From: Mangrovivirga halotolerans
Lineage (GTDB): Bacteria; Bacteroidota; Bacteroidia; Cytophagales; Cyclobacteriaceae
Direction of reading: 5' to 3'
Assembly: GCF_026241165.1 (NCBI RefSeq)
Contig: NZ_JAPFQN010000004.1
Span: 1 to 64,000 of the forward strand
DNA: 64,000 bases
Shown here in pieces: positions 27,052 to 36,789 of the stretch. Below the pieces are notes generated by a model. That model saw nothing but the letters and a program-made list of their open reading frames with translations, did no database searches and had not been told where the DNA came from. Each line of letters opens with the position of its first letter. Positions within the stretch are counted from its first letter, which is position 1. Both the position numbers and the translations under genes were made by a program.

Positions 27052-29439
27052 TTAATTTTTATCTAGCAGATGCTTTTGAAATAACTTATAAATCCTTGTA
27101 TACTCATCTGTCCAGCTTGCGGCTTCTTTAAATCCATGGGGTTCAACCGGATAATAAACGGTTTCCCAGCCATGTTTACCAAGTTCTATTAGTCTTTGTG
27201 ATAACCTGATTACATCCTGCGGTTGGACATTGTCATCTTGTAAACCATGCAGGATCAATAAAGGATCCTCCAGATTTTCTGCAAAATATATTGGAGAACT
27301 TCTTCTGTAGGCTTTAGGATCCTCTGTCGGTGTATTTAAAATATTTGAAGTATAACCATGATTGTAATGAGCCCAATCTGTAACTGATCTTATTGCTGCT
27401 CCTGCATTGAATGTTTCTGAGGCATTAAAAAGTGCCATTAATGTGATAAACCCTCCATAAGATCCACCATAAATCCCGATTTTTTCAGGATCGATGCCAT
27501 ATTCTTCAATCAGGAATTCAGCTCCGTCAACCTGATCTGACAAATCTTTGCCACCCATGTGCCTGTAAATGGCAGTACGCCACTCTTCTCCATATCCGGC
27601 ACTTCCGCGATAATCGATATCCAAAACGGTGTATCCGTTATCAGTAAGGAAGTTATGAAACATGTATTCTCTGAAGTAAGTAGACCACCAATGATGAACA
27701 TTCTGAAGATATCCGGCACCATGAACAAATATAACAGCTGCCCCATTTTTATTTTCCTCATCTGGTGTGTAAATCCGTGCCGGCACTTCTTCTCCGTCAT
27801 CAGCCACAAATGTAATGATTTCAGGTGCTCTCCAGGAGTATTGCTTAAACTCGTCTGTGGTGCTTTCAGTTATTCTTTTCATTTCCTTGCCTGCTTTTAA
27901 AGGCATTAAATAAAGATCCCAGGGATTATTTGAATAACTGTATCGAATTGCCAACCACTTTTCATTGGGAGAGACACTTACGTCATAGTTTCCCTGTCCT
28001 GTAGTGAATTGTTCAAGATCACCTCCTTCAACTGGCATTGTAAAAAAGTGGTGATCAAACGGACTTGTTTTATTAGCTGTGATGAAGAAAGTTTCTTTAT
28101 CATTCGAAAGATCTGCATCTAATACCTCCCATGAACCGGAAGTTAACTGCTTTTGCTCTTTTGAATTAATGTTAACAGTATACAAATGTGAAAAACCGGT
28201 TTCTTCCGATTGATAATAAAGAATTTCAGGATCATTAGTAAAGCCAATATTTCCAGGATAATAATTCCAGGAACTTATTCCCGGCCCACCTACCCAGGCG
28301 TCATTGTGTTCTCTGTGTAGAAGTTCCAGATCACCGGTTTCGAGGTCTGCTTTCATAATCCACCTGTCTTTATTGTCTTCAGATCTGTAAACCACTACAG
28401 CCTCATTATTCTCATTAAATAGAAGATCTACTAAAACTACATCCCTAGGCTCATCATATTTATCATTGTAATCATTATCATCTTTGTGATATTCTTTTAC
28501 AAATTCCGGTTTCTCATAAATACCAGGGATTTGTTTTATATCAAATGTTATCGTTGTATCTCTTTCCCTGTCATAAATGAATGTTTGAAAAGAACTTAGA
28601 GGACTTCCAACTTTAGGTCTGGCGTCATATTCTTTTGTGTATCCGGTTTCATTAACAAAATCCATCATTTTGGTAGCTTTCGCCTTGGCTCGTTCGTAAA
28701 GAGAGTAACCTATAAAACGAGTATCAGGAGAAATTTTGAATGAAGTGATTCTTTTTTTACCAATGTAGATTGTTTTAGGTCTTTCCGGATCTGATTTTTT
28801 AGATCTTTGTTCTCGTAAATTCTTTTTTGCTATACTTTGTGTTACGGTATTGAACAAAGCCTCTTCTTCAGCCATCAAAAATCCTTCTTGTTCTGTGTTC
28901 TCTGGTTCTTGTTTTTCGCTTCCTGGTTTAAAATCTGTAAGCTGATTAATTGTTCCAGATTCTAAATTCCATGAAAACAAATTGTTGCCTCTTTTAAATG
29001 TTACAGAATTTTCATTACCTGTAAATTGAGGCCCTGATTCTGTCCCAACAGTATTAGTCACTTGTAAATGACTCTTTTTCTCTATGTCAAATAAAAAAAT
29101 ATCGCCGTTTTTACTATAAACCTTTTTAGTGTGCTCCTTATTCCAATCACCTGATTCAGGTATTTGTGAATAATGTTCTGGATCGATCTTGATGATTTTT
29201 TCTTCTTTAAGATCATAATAGTAATGGTCTGATAACAAGTTTTGCTCAGGGTTCCATTCGAAGTAAATTCTTTCACTATCGTCTGACCACTTGATATTTT
29301 CAGGCTGAAAACCAACAAAATTTTCGCCCTTCATAAAGTCTTCGATTTTTAATGTTGAAGAATTTTCATATGAGCCTGTTTGCGCATGGGTGCCAATGCA
29401 TATTATCAGGAAAAGCAGAGTGAAGGCTTGTTTAAACAT
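27052..29439 (-). CDS. exported S9-family prolyl oligopeptidase (DPP IV-like)
   Basis: The 795-residue protein has a signal peptide ending IGTHAQ and an eight-bladed beta-propeller-type N-terminal region. Its C-terminal hydrolase carries the nucleophile in GGSYGG (Ser660), an Asp in HGLQDDNV (735/736) and His768 in EPHGF. It should cut dipeptides or short peptides in the periplasm. It heads a three-gene operon with spacings of 18 bp. The length is normal for bacterial S9 peptidases. Confidence 0.9.
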   Translation of the reverse strand: MFKQAFTLLFLIICIGTHAQTGSYENSSTLKIEDFMKGENFVGFQPENIKWSDDSERIYFEWNPEQNLLSDHYYYDLKEEKIIKIDPEHYSQIPESGDWNKEHTKKVYSKNGDIFLFDIEKKSHLQVTNTVGTESGPQFTGNENSVTFKRGNNLFSWNLESGTINQLTDFKPGSEKQEPENTEQEGFLMAEEEALFNTVTQSIAKKNLREQRSKKSDPERPKTIYIGKKRITSFKISPDTRFIGYSLYERAKAKATKMMDFVNETGYTKEYDARPKVGSPLSSFQTFIYDRERDTTITFDIKQIPGIYEKPEFVKEYHKDDNDYNDKYDEPRDVVLVDLLFNENNEAVVVYRSEDNKDRWIMKADLETGDLELLHREHNDAWVGGPGISSWNYYPGNIGFTNDPEILYYQSEETGFSHLYTVNINSKEQKQLTSGSWEVLDADLSNDKETFFITANKTSPFDHHFFTMPVEGGDLEQFTTGQGNYDVSVSPNEKWLAIRYSYSNNPWDLYLMPLKAGKEMKRITESTTDEFKQYSWRAPEIITFVADDGEEVPARIYTPDEENKNGAAVIFVHGAGYLQNVHHWWSTYFREYMFHNFLTDNGYTVLDIDYRGSAGYGEEWRTAIYRHMGGKDLSDQVDGAEFLIEEYGIDPEKIGIYGGSYGGFITLMALFNASETFNAGAAIRSVTDWAHYNHGYTSNILNTPTEDPKAYRRSSPIYFAENLEDPLLILHGLQDDNVQPQDVIRLSQRLIELGKHGWETVYYPVEPHGFKEAASWTDEYTRIYKLFQKHLLDKN

Positions 29440-29586
29440 ATTTCAGGTTATTAATTCAACTAATTAATCTGTTTCTCAATTAAAATGTTTATTAAAATGC
29501 GATATGATAGGTAGAAATACAAATAAACTTTTTGAATACATAGCTTATTAGTTTTTATCAAAAGACTTAAAAAAGACATTTGCTGA

Positions 29587-29602
29587 TATGATTTGAATCA
29601 TA
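29587..29602. promoter_or_regulatory. Crp/Fnr-type palindrome before ric and the nos genes
   Basis: TATGATTTGAATCATA has perfect 6-bp arms around TTGA. It lies 60-75 bp before the ric start. The same motif occurs before the Crp/Fnr gene, nrdJ and the NnrS-like operon. It resembles an Fnr box (TTGAT-N4-ATCAA) with altered outer bases. Confidence 0.7.
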
Positions 29603-29661
29603 AAATAATGGGAATGAAGTGCTGAAATTTGTGGTATAACAAATGAAAAAAATATCATCCC

Positions 29662-30369
29662 ATGCAAAATTTTATAGATTCGACAGTAGCAGAAATAGTA
29701 GCCGACAACTACAAGTATGCTGAGATCTTCAAAAAGTATCATATTGATTTTTGTTGCAAAGGGAATATACCCTTAAAGGATGCTTGTGATAAACAATCAA
29801 TTAGTCCTGACCTGGTCATTAAAGATCTTGAAGAGGTAACGGAAAGGCCATCAGATTACCCTGATTATTCAGAATGGAATACAGTTAAATTAATAGAGTA
29901 CATAGTTAATGTTCATCATACCTATGTAAAAGAGACCATTCCATTATTAATCGAATTTTCCTGGAAGGTAGCTCGTGTCCATGGTCATTCGCACCCTGAG
30001 ACTATAACAATTCACAAATTAGTAAAAAAACTAGCTGACGATCTGATCACTCATTTGTACAAGGAAGAGCAGATCATATTCCCTTCGATGCTGTATCGTC
30101 ATAACCTGCTTCAATCGATTTGGGATTCCAAACCTTCTGAAGAAGTAAAATATACAGATCCTCTCGAGGTAATGCATGAAGAGCATGAAACAGCCGGTGA
30201 AATAATTCAATCAATCTCTGAGTTGAGTAATGGTTATCAGCCTCCTGAAGATGCTTGTGCAACCTTCAAAGTACTTTATCAAAAATTAGAAGAATTTGAA
30301 AAGGACCTCAACACTCATATTCATCTGGAAAACAATGTGTTATTTCCAAAATTCTTCAACGGAAATTGA
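29662..30369 (+). CDS. ric: iron-sulfur cluster repair di-iron protein (Ric/YtfE/ScdA)
   Basis: The 235-residue protein has an N-terminal ScdA-type domain with IDFCCKG (Cys31, Cys32) and a hemerythrin-like domain (about 75-230) with the ligands HHTYVKE, HSHPE, HLYKEEQ and HEEHE, HIHLENN. Proteins of this family repair iron-sulfur centres damaged by NO or peroxide. It opens the nos cluster. The palindrome 60 bp upstream indicates anaerobic or NO-dependent control. The length is normal. Confidence 0.92.
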   Translation: MQNFIDSTVAEIVADNYKYAEIFKKYHIDFCCKGNIPLKDACDKQSISPDLVIKDLEEVTERPSDYPDYSEWNTVKLIEYIVNVHHTYVKETIPLLIEFSWKVARVHGHSHPETITIHKLVKKLADDLITHLYKEEQIIFPSMLYRHNLLQSIWDSKPSEEVKYTDPLEVMHEEHETAGEIIQSISELSNGYQPPEDACATFKVLYQKLEEFEKDLNTHIHLENNVLFPKFFNGN

Positions 30370-30398
30370 AAAGATTAAAAACTCTAAATATAAAAGCA

Positions 30399-30872
30399 AT
30401 GAAAAAAAATAGTTTAATAGCACTGATATTAATGCTGATGATTTCTGCCTGTGGAGGCGATTCAAATCAGCAAAAATCTGAGGAATCTTCAGGAGAAGTA
30501 CAATCTATGGTTTCTGAACCTGAAGATCCAATGGAAAACTGGCAGGAAAACAAAGGAATAGGACCTGTAAGCTCTGTTGAGTTGGGAGAAATAGATCAGG
30601 AAATGGCTGCTGAAGGTCAAAAGTTATACGAAGAGCTTTGTACTGCCTGCCATAAAGTGGATAAAAAATTCATTGGTCCTTCTCCGAAAGGATTATTAGA
30701 CAGACGAACTCCGGAGTGGGCGATGAACATGATGTTGAATCCGGAGGAAATGATCCAGAAAGATCCAATAGCCAAACAGCTACTGCTTGAAGCAAATGGT
30801 GCTCCAATGGCCAATCAAAATCTTACCAGAGATCAGGCCAGAAAAATCTTAGAATACATTAGAACACTCTGA
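30399..30872 (+). CDS. lipoprotein monoheme cytochrome c of the nos cluster
   Basis: Translation is placed at ATG 30399; an upstream in-frame TTG (30366) adds no function. The protein has a lipobox in LMISACGG, an acidic linker, the heme site CTACHK and a probable axial methionine in GAPMANQ. It is about 157 residues. It sits directly before nosZ and probably delivers electrons to nitrous oxide reductase, as such cytochromes do in clade II nos clusters. Anchoring to a membrane is inferred from the lipobox. Confidence 0.85.
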   Translation: MKKNSLIALILMLMISACGGDSNQQKSEESSGEVQSMVSEPEDPMENWQENKGIGPVSSVELGEIDQEMAAEGQKLYEELCTACHKVDKKFIGPSPKGLLDRRTPEWAMNMMLNPEEMIQKDPIAKQLLLEANGAPMANQNLTRDQARKILEYIRTL

Positions 30873-30899
30873 TAACCTTTATTTTTAACGTTAAGTATT

Positions 30900-32861
30900 A
30901 TGAAAAATACCTTCTCAATATTGCTGTCATTTATATTTCTGGTCTTTATGGCTGCCTGTGGAAATTCGGGCGAAAAGAAAGATTCGGGAATGATGAATAC
31001 CGGAGATGCGGCACAGAAAGTCTATGTTGCACCGGGAGAATACGATGAGTTTTATGCTTTTATGTCTGGTGGTTTCAGTGGACAGATAAGCGTTTATGGT
31101 CTGCCGTCGGGTAGACTTCTGAAAGTGGTTCCTGTTTTCTCTCAGGATGCTGAAAAAGGCTATGGTTATAATGAAGAAACGAAGCCTATGCTGAACACCT
31201 CTTATGGTTTTGTGCCATGGGATGATGCTCACCACCCTGAGTTATCTCAAACTGATGGTGTGCCTGACGGTCGATGGATCTTCATTAATGGTAATAACAC
31301 ACCTCGTATAGCAAGGGTTGATCTTACTACCTTTGAAACGACCGAGATAATTGAAATCCCGAATAGTGGAGGTAATCACAGTTCACCGTTTATTACCGAA
31401 AACTCAGAATATGTGGTTGCAGGTACACGATTTAGTGTTCCTTTTCCACAAAAGGATGTGCCGATCGATTCTTACAAAGAGAATTTTAAAGGGGCGCTGA
31501 CATATATCAAAGCAGATGAGCCTGGCAATATGGATGTGTCTTTCCAAATCCTGGTTCCTGGTTATGACTATGACCTTGCTCACTCAGGTAAAGGTAAATC
31601 ACACGGCTGGACTTTCTTTACCACTTATAACACAGAAGAAAGCCATACCTTAAAAGAAGTTAACGCTTCTCAGAATGATAAAGACTTTATCGCTGCTGTG
31701 AACTGGAAGAAAGCAGAAGAATACCTGAAACAAGGTAAGGGTAAAAAAATGCCTGCAAACTACATGCATAATTACTATGATGAAGAAACGCATACTGCAA
31801 CTTCTACTGAGAAAAAAGAAGTAACTGTATTGATTCCTTCTGAATGCCCTGGCTTGATTTACTATTTACCAACGCCTAAATCGCCTCATGGTGTAGATGT
31901 GGATCCAACCGGAGAATACATCGTTGGTAACGGAAAATTATCTGCTGACCTGACTGTTCACTCTTTTGATAAAATGCTGACTGCAATTGAAAATGAAGAA
32001 TTCGAAGGAGAAGTAGATGGAATTCCGATATTGAAATTAGACGCAGTAAGTGCCGGAACAGTATCTAGTGGAGGATTAGGACCATTGCATACAGAATTTG
32101 ATGGCAAAGGAAATGCGTATACCACATTCTTTATTTCTTCTGAAGTAGTGAAATGGAAGCTGGGTACCTGGGAAGTTCTTGACCGTGCACCTTGCTACTA
32201 CTCTGTTGGTCACCTGATGATTCCTGGTGGAGATTCGAAAAGTCCTTGGGGTAAATATCTGGTAGCATTGAATAAAATTACTAAAGACAGATATCTGCCT
32301 ACAGGTCCTGAAATGAATCACTCAGCTCAACTGTATGATATCTCAGGAGATAAAATGGAGTTGTTACTTGACTTCCCTACAATAGGTGAACCTCATTATG
32401 CACAAGCTATCCCGGCTGATATTGTAATGAAGAATTCTAAAAAGATCTATCCGATAGAGGAAAATAAACACCCTCATGCGGTGAAAAACGAAAAAGATGT
32501 TCGTGTTGAAAGAGATGGTAATGTAGTAAGGGTTTATATAACCTCAATACGAAGCCACTTCAATCCGGATAATATCGAAGGAATCAAAGTGGGAGATAAA
32601 GTATACTTCCATTTGACAAACCTGGAGCAAGATTGGGACACCCCTCACGGATTAAGCATCATGGGAGCCAGAAATGCTGAGCTTCTCGTAATGCCGGGTC
32701 AAACCGAAACTCTTGTGTGGGAACCACAGAAGCCGGGAGTCTATCCTTTCTACTGTACTGATTTCTGCTCAGCCTTACACCAGGAAATGCAAGGGTATAT
32801 CAGAGTTTCTCCAAAAGGAGCTAACGTGCCTATAAAGTGGTCGCTTGACGGCGAAGAATGA
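30900..32861 (+). CDS. nosZ: nitrous oxide reductase, clade II type
   Basis: The 653-residue enzyme reduces N2O to N2 in the periplasm. A Sec/lipoprotein-type start (FLVFMAACGNSG) replaces the Tat signal of clade I. A beta-propeller with the CuZ-site histidine regions (DDAHHPELS, GKSHGW, KSPHGVDVDP, NHSAQL) is followed by a cupredoxin domain with the CuA ligands Cys619, Cys623, His627 and Met630 in CTDFCSALHQEM. The gene is somewhat richer in GC and in well-used codons than its neighbours. A hairpin lies just after the stop. Confidence 0.97.
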   Translation: MKNTFSILLSFIFLVFMAACGNSGEKKDSGMMNTGDAAQKVYVAPGEYDEFYAFMSGGFSGQISVYGLPSGRLLKVVPVFSQDAEKGYGYNEETKPMLNTSYGFVPWDDAHHPELSQTDGVPDGRWIFINGNNTPRIARVDLTTFETTEIIEIPNSGGNHSSPFITENSEYVVAGTRFSVPFPQKDVPIDSYKENFKGALTYIKADEPGNMDVSFQILVPGYDYDLAHSGKGKSHGWTFFTTYNTEESHTLKEVNASQNDKDFIAAVNWKKAEEYLKQGKGKKMPANYMHNYYDEETHTATSTEKKEVTVLIPSECPGLIYYLPTPKSPHGVDVDPTGEYIVGNGKLSADLTVHSFDKMLTAIENEEFEGEVDGIPILKLDAVSAGTVSSGGLGPLHTEFDGKGNAYTTFFISSEVVKWKLGTWEVLDRAPCYYSVGHLMIPGGDSKSPWGKYLVALNKITKDRYLPTGPEMNHSAQLYDISGDKMELLLDFPTIGEPHYAQAIPADIVMKNSKKIYPIEENKHPHAVKNEKDVRVERDGNVVRVYITSIRSHFNPDNIEGIKVGDKVYFHLTNLEQDWDTPHGLSIMGARNAELLVMPGQTETLVWEPQKPGVYPFYCTDFCSALHQEMQGYIRVSPKGANVPIKWSLDGEE

Positions 32862-32879
32862 TTTGGTTAATTGGATAAA

Positions 32880-32908
32880 AAGAGGTCGCGATTTTTTAGC
32901 GGCCTCTT
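32880..32908 (+). other. hairpin in the nosZ downstream gap
   Basis: AAGAGG-T-CGC (32880-32889) pairs with GCG-G-CCTCTT (32899-32908) over 10 positions with one G-U pair and a 9-nt loop. No T-run follows, so it is more likely an mRNA-stability or processing element that separates nosZ levels from the following genes than a terminator. Confidence 0.5.
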
Positions 32909-32929
32909 CCAAATTAAATAACAAAACTA

Positions 32930-33511
32930 ATGAATGTACGAGCGAAAATAATCATGAGTATTTCAGCACTGGCTTTGCTTTTGCTGTTCGTAACACCTCT
33001 TTGGAGAATAACTCTTGAAGCTCCTCAATATCCTGATGGGGTGAGTATGTATATCTGGATAAATAAAATTACCGGAGATACACCTCACACTCTTCAGAAT
33101 ATAAATATTCTTAATCATTATGTCGGAATGAAATATATAGAGCCAGACTCTATTCCGGAATTAAAGTACTTTCCATTTGTTATCGGTACAATGAGTTTGC
33201 TCGGGCTGCTTGTAGCCTGGAAAGGCAAAAGATCCTGGGTTTTAACCTGGTTAATATTGCTGGTTGTACTGTGTGGTCTTGGCTTGTATGATTTTTATTT
33301 ATGGGAATATGATTACGGCCATAACCTGGATCCAAAAGCTCCAATTAAGGTGCCTGGCATGTCATATCAGCCTCCTTTATTCGGAACTAAAATGTTATTG
33401 AATTTCAAAGCAGATTCTTATCCCTATTGGGGAGGGCTTTGGCTAAGTCTTTCAATAATTCTTGCAGCCTTATCATGGTATTTGGCTGGTGTTTACAAAA
33501 AGTCTAAATAA
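32930..33511 (+). CDS. membrane protein of the nos cluster (NosB-like position)
   Basis: The 193-residue protein has about four membrane segments (residues about 7-27, 82-100, 104-125 and 169-188). Its periplasmic parts contain PLWRITLEAPQYPDG and YDYGHNLDPKAPIKVPGMSYQPPLFG. It lies between nosZ and nosL. Unnamed or NosB-like membrane proteins occupy this place in clade II nos clusters; equivalence to NosB is only by position. A role in copper delivery or electron supply is possible. Confidence 0.7.
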   Translation: MNVRAKIIMSISALALLLLFVTPLWRITLEAPQYPDGVSMYIWINKITGDTPHTLQNINILNHYVGMKYIEPDSIPELKYFPFVIGTMSLLGLLVAWKGKRSWVLTWLILLVVLCGLGLYDFYLWEYDYGHNLDPKAPIKVPGMSYQPPLFGTKMLLNFKADSYPYWGGLWLSLSIILAALSWYLAGVYKKSK

Positions 33512-33518
33512 TAAGCGT

Positions 33519-33971
33519 ATGAAATATCCAATTAACCTATCGATATTTATCCTCATTTTTTTATTTAGCTGTACTCCTAAACCTCAACCCATCAATTATG
33601 GGGAAGATGGTTGCCATTATTGCAAAATGACAATTGTCGATTCGAGGTACGCTGCAGAAGCTGTTACCAGTAAATCTAAGGTTTACAAATTTGATGCAGT
33701 GGAGTGCCTTCTGAACTTTATGAATGAGAATAGTGAAACAGAATTCTCTTTGAAATTGATATCTCCATTTGATTCAGAAGGGTTAACCAGTGCAGAATCA
33801 TGTGTTTATCTGCGTACTCCTGAATTACCTAGCCCAATGGGTGAGTACCTGAACGGCTTGTCTGATCGTGCATTTGCTGAAGAGCTTCAGCAAAAACATG
33901 GTGGTGAGATCTATACGTGGAATGAGTTGTCCAATAAGTTTGGGAGCTTACCAGATTTGAACACAAACTGA
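33519..33971 (+). CDS. nosL: NosL copper chaperone lipoprotein
   Basis: The start is ATG 33519, 7 bp after the previous gene, since it begins the signal sequence; an earlier in-frame methionine (33462) lies inside that gene. The lipobox is LFSCTPK. The copper site CHYCKM is followed by a NosL pattern of VYKFDAVECLL and VYLRTPELPSPMG. It supplies Cu+ for assembly of the NosZ centres. The length, about 150 residues, is normal. Confidence 0.9.
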   Translation: MKYPINLSIFILIFLFSCTPKPQPINYGEDGCHYCKMTIVDSRYAAEAVTSKSKVYKFDAVECLLNFMNENSETEFSLKLISPFDSEGLTSAESCVYLRTPELPSPMGEYLNGLSDRAFAEELQQKHGGEIYTWNELSNKFGSLPDLNTN

Positions 33972-33978
33972 TCAGGGT

Positions 33979-35211
33979 ATGAAAAATTTATTATTTCTTT
34001 TCACCCTGATCTCCGTAGCTACCAATTTGCATTCGCAGACAATAGAGGTATGTCCGGATTGTCAATACACTTCCATCAAAGAAGCAATAAAATCATCTTC
34101 TCCACATGATGCTATTATTATAAAAAATGGTGTCTACCGGGAAGGAAATATTACTATTGACAAGCCTCTAAGCATTATCGGTAAAGATTATCCGGTAATT
34201 GATGGTGAATCTAAGTATGAGATTTTCACCATCAAATCAGATAGTGTTACTCTTAGAGGACTTAAGCTGTTAAATGTTGGTGTAAGCTATACCAAAGACC
34301 TGGCAGCAATCAATATTATCAATAGTGACTATGTCAATATCAAAGACAATATTCTGGAAAACAGCTTTTTTGGAGTTTATTATCAGAAATCGTCATATGG
34401 TTTGATTGAAGGTAATGTAATGCAAGGAAATGCTGTGAAAGAAATTTCCTCAGGAAATGCGATACATCTTTGGCATTGTGACAATATGCAAATCATTGAT
34501 AACCAAGTAAGGAACCATCGAGATGGCATTTACCTTGAGTTTGTCGATAGTAGCCGGATCGTAAATAATGTAAGCGAAGGAAACTTGCGTTATGGTCTTC
34601 ATTTTATGTTTTCAAATTGGGATGATTATATATCCAATACCCTTCGTGATAATGGTGCCGGAGTAGCAGTAATGTTCTCAAGATTTATCAGGATGGAAGA
34701 CAACCTTTTTGAAAAGAATTGGGGGACTACATCTTATGGTTTGCTGCTCAAAGAAATTTACGACGCTGAAATTATCAATAATGAGTTTTATAAAAACACT
34801 ATTGGTATTTATGGTGAAAGTGCTACCCGGATAAAGATCAGCAACAATGAATTTCATCAAAATGGATGGGCATTAAAGATACTGGGTAGCTGTATGGATA
34901 ATGAAGTTGTATCAAATAATTTCATCGGTAATACCTTCGATGTTACTACTAATAGTTCCAGGAACTATAACATTTACAATGGTAATTATTGGGATGAATA
35001 CACCGGTTATGACCTGGACAAAGATGGATACGGAGATGTCCCTTACCGTCCTGTAAGCTTATTTTCTCATGTGATCACAAAGTCTGAATCTTCAATAATT
35101 TTATTAAGGAGTCTATTTGTTGATCTGCTCAATTATGCTGAGAAAGTTACCCCGGTATTTACTCCCGAAAGTTTAAAAGATGAATTACCTAAAATGAAGC
35201 CAATACAATGA
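33979..35211 (+). CDS. nosD: NosD periplasmic copper-maturation protein
   Basis: The 410-residue protein has a signal peptide ending NLHSQT and then a right-handed beta-helix built of repeated N-x-[IV]-x-x-N patterns (for example NNEFYKNTIGIYGES). It ends with a YWDEYTGYDLDKDGYGDVPYRP motif. NosD is needed for building the copper centres of NosZ. Its stop overlaps the nosF start by 4 bp (ATGA). Confidence 0.92.
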   Translation: MKNLLFLFTLISVATNLHSQTIEVCPDCQYTSIKEAIKSSSPHDAIIIKNGVYREGNITIDKPLSIIGKDYPVIDGESKYEIFTIKSDSVTLRGLKLLNVGVSYTKDLAAINIINSDYVNIKDNILENSFFGVYYQKSSYGLIEGNVMQGNAVKEISSGNAIHLWHCDNMQIIDNQVRNHRDGIYLEFVDSSRIVNNVSEGNLRYGLHFMFSNWDDYISNTLRDNGAGVAVMFSRFIRMEDNLFEKNWGTTSYGLLLKEIYDAEIINNEFYKNTIGIYGESATRIKISNNEFHQNGWALKILGSCMDNEVVSNNFIGNTFDVTTNSSRNYNIYNGNYWDEYTGYDLDKDGYGDVPYRPVSLFSHVITKSESSIILLRSLFVDLLNYAEKVTPVFTPESLKDELPKMKPIQ

Positions 35212-35975
35212 TCGAGCTAAAAAATATATATAAAGCATATAAAAAGGTTCCGGTTTTAAAAGGAGTGAGCCTTAAAATGGAAAAAGGAGGGGTGTATGCC
35301 GTTCTAGGTCCTAACGGGTCAGGAAAGACCACCCTGATGAAATGCATACTCGGAATGGTTCTGCCAGATCGGGGAGAAGTTTTTGTAGGGGGTGAGTCTG
35401 TAATCAAGAAGCATTCCTATCGAGAAAATATTGGCTATCTACCCCAAATAGCAAGGTTTCCGGATAACTTAAAAGTTGAAGAATTATTTAAAATGATCTC
35501 CGATTTACGAGGCCAAAAAGGAAATTCAGAAGACCTTATCCAACGGTTTGGTCTTGAAAAATACCTTTCTTATAAGTTAAGTTCTCTTTCCGGAGGGACC
35601 AGGCAGAAAGTCAACCTGGTAATTTGTTTTATGTTTGATGCACAATACATCTTACTGGATGAACCTACTTCTGGACTGGATCCCGTAGCCATGATCGCAT
35701 TAAGAAAACTGATAGAGGAGAAGAAGCAGGAAGGAAAGATAATTATTCTCACTACCCACATTATGGATGTAGTCGAAAAAATGGCTGATGAAATTATTTT
35801 CCTTATGGAGGGTAAGATTTACTTCCAGGGAGACCAGGAAAAACTGGATGAACTTACCGGCTCTGAAGGTGTTGAGGCTTCAATAGCCCAACTGCTTTTA
35901 AAAGAGGAGAAAGGAAAAAATGATTCATCTCAAAAAAATGGTTTTAGATTTAAATTAAACAAAGTGGCGCTATGA
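35208..35975 (+). CDS. nosF: NosF ABC ATPase
   Basis: The 255-residue ATPase has Walker A GPNGSGKTT, signature LSGGTRQKV, and Walker B YILLDEPTSGLDP followed by TTHIMD (H-loop). It starts inside the last codon of nosD and ends overlapping nosY by 4 bp, so the three are translationally coupled. With NosY it forms the NosDFY transporter that powers sulfur or copper supply to NosZ. Confidence 0.95.
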   Translation: MIELKNIYKAYKKVPVLKGVSLKMEKGGVYAVLGPNGSGKTTLMKCILGMVLPDRGEVFVGGESVIKKHSYRENIGYLPQIARFPDNLKVEELFKMISDLRGQKGNSEDLIQRFGLEKYLSYKLSSLSGGTRQKVNLVICFMFDAQYILLDEPTSGLDPVAMIALRKLIEEKKQEGKIIILTTHIMDVVEKMADEIIFLMEGKIYFQGDQEKLDELTGSEGVEASIAQLLLKEEKGKNDSSQKNGFRFKLNKVAL

Positions 35976-36754
35976 AACGGATTCTAAAATATAGCTTTTT
36001 CGATATGATCAGAAGCAGATGGAGTATCTTTTATTTTCTGTTTTTTCTGATCACTGCTTCATCTTTGTTATATATGAGCAACGACTCTTCCAGAGCACTT
36101 GCCAGTCTGATGAATATTGTGATTATCCTTTGTCCGCTTATCGGAACGCTCTTTGGGGTGATGTATTACTATAACTCAAGAGACTTCATTGAGCTTCTAT
36201 TAGCTCAGCCAATAAAACGGCGAGATATATTTCTTGGTGAGTATTTTGGATTAGCATTTTCCATAGTCATCAGTTTTATCGCAGGGATTACCATACCATT
36301 CATTTTCTATGGATTCGGTGGAGCTGACACGTTGGTTAATTTCCTGACCATTGTTGTTGCCGGATCAATTTTGACAATGGCATTTCTGGCAATCTCGTTT
36401 TTGGTCGCAATGAAAAATTCGAATAAGATAAAAGGATTTGGCCTGGCCATTATCATCTGGTTATTTATGGCCATTATTTATGATGGCTTGTTCCTGATGT
36501 CATTATTTATATTCGAAGATTACCCGCTAGAAACTTTTTCGCTGGCAATGACAGTGATTAACCCGATCGACCTGTGTCGTACATTAGTGATGTTACAGCT
36601 TGATATCTCTGCTTTATTGGGGTATACAGGCGCAGTATTTAATAAGTTTTTCGGAACTTCTCAGGGAATAATCATTTCATTGTTTTTTGCCTTGCTTTGG
36701 GTTGCCGGTCCGGTATGGACGATTTCCTGGCAATGTAAAGCCAAGGATTTTTAA
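35972..36754 (+). CDS. nosY: NosY ABC-2 type permease
   Basis: The 260-residue protein has about six membrane segments and the ABC-2 pattern YYNSRDFIELLLAQPIKRRDIFLGEYFG. It is coupled to nosF by a 4-bp overlap and is the membrane part of the NosDFY complex. It is the last gene of the nos operon; a hairpin overlapping the convergent Crp/Fnr gene follows. Confidence 0.92.
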   Translation: MKRILKYSFFDMIRSRWSIFYFLFFLITASSLLYMSNDSSRALASLMNIVIILCPLIGTLFGVMYYYNSRDFIELLLAQPIKRRDIFLGEYFGLAFSIVISFIAGITIPFIFYGFGGADTLVNFLTIVVAGSILTMAFLAISFLVAMKNSNKIKGFGLAIIIWLFMAIIYDGLFLMSLFIFEDYPLETFSLAMTVINPIDLCRTLVMLQLDISALLGYTGAVFNKFFGTSQGIIISLFFALLWVAGPVWTISWQCKAKDF

Positions 36755-36760
36755 TCTAAA

Positions 36761-36789
36761 TGGCCGGGTACTTTATCAGTGTCCGGCCA
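36761..36789. terminator. terminator between nosY and the Crp/Fnr gene
   Basis: TGGCCGG (36761-36767) and CCGGCCA (36783-36789) pair perfectly, followed by ATTCTTTTTC. The right arm lies within the end of the convergent regulator gene. Confidence 0.65.

Noticed and set aside
30366-30398. Upstream extension of the cytochrome c gene from a TTG codon
   Set aside because: It adds a short non-hydrophobic stretch before a clear lipoprotein signal starting at ATG 30399.
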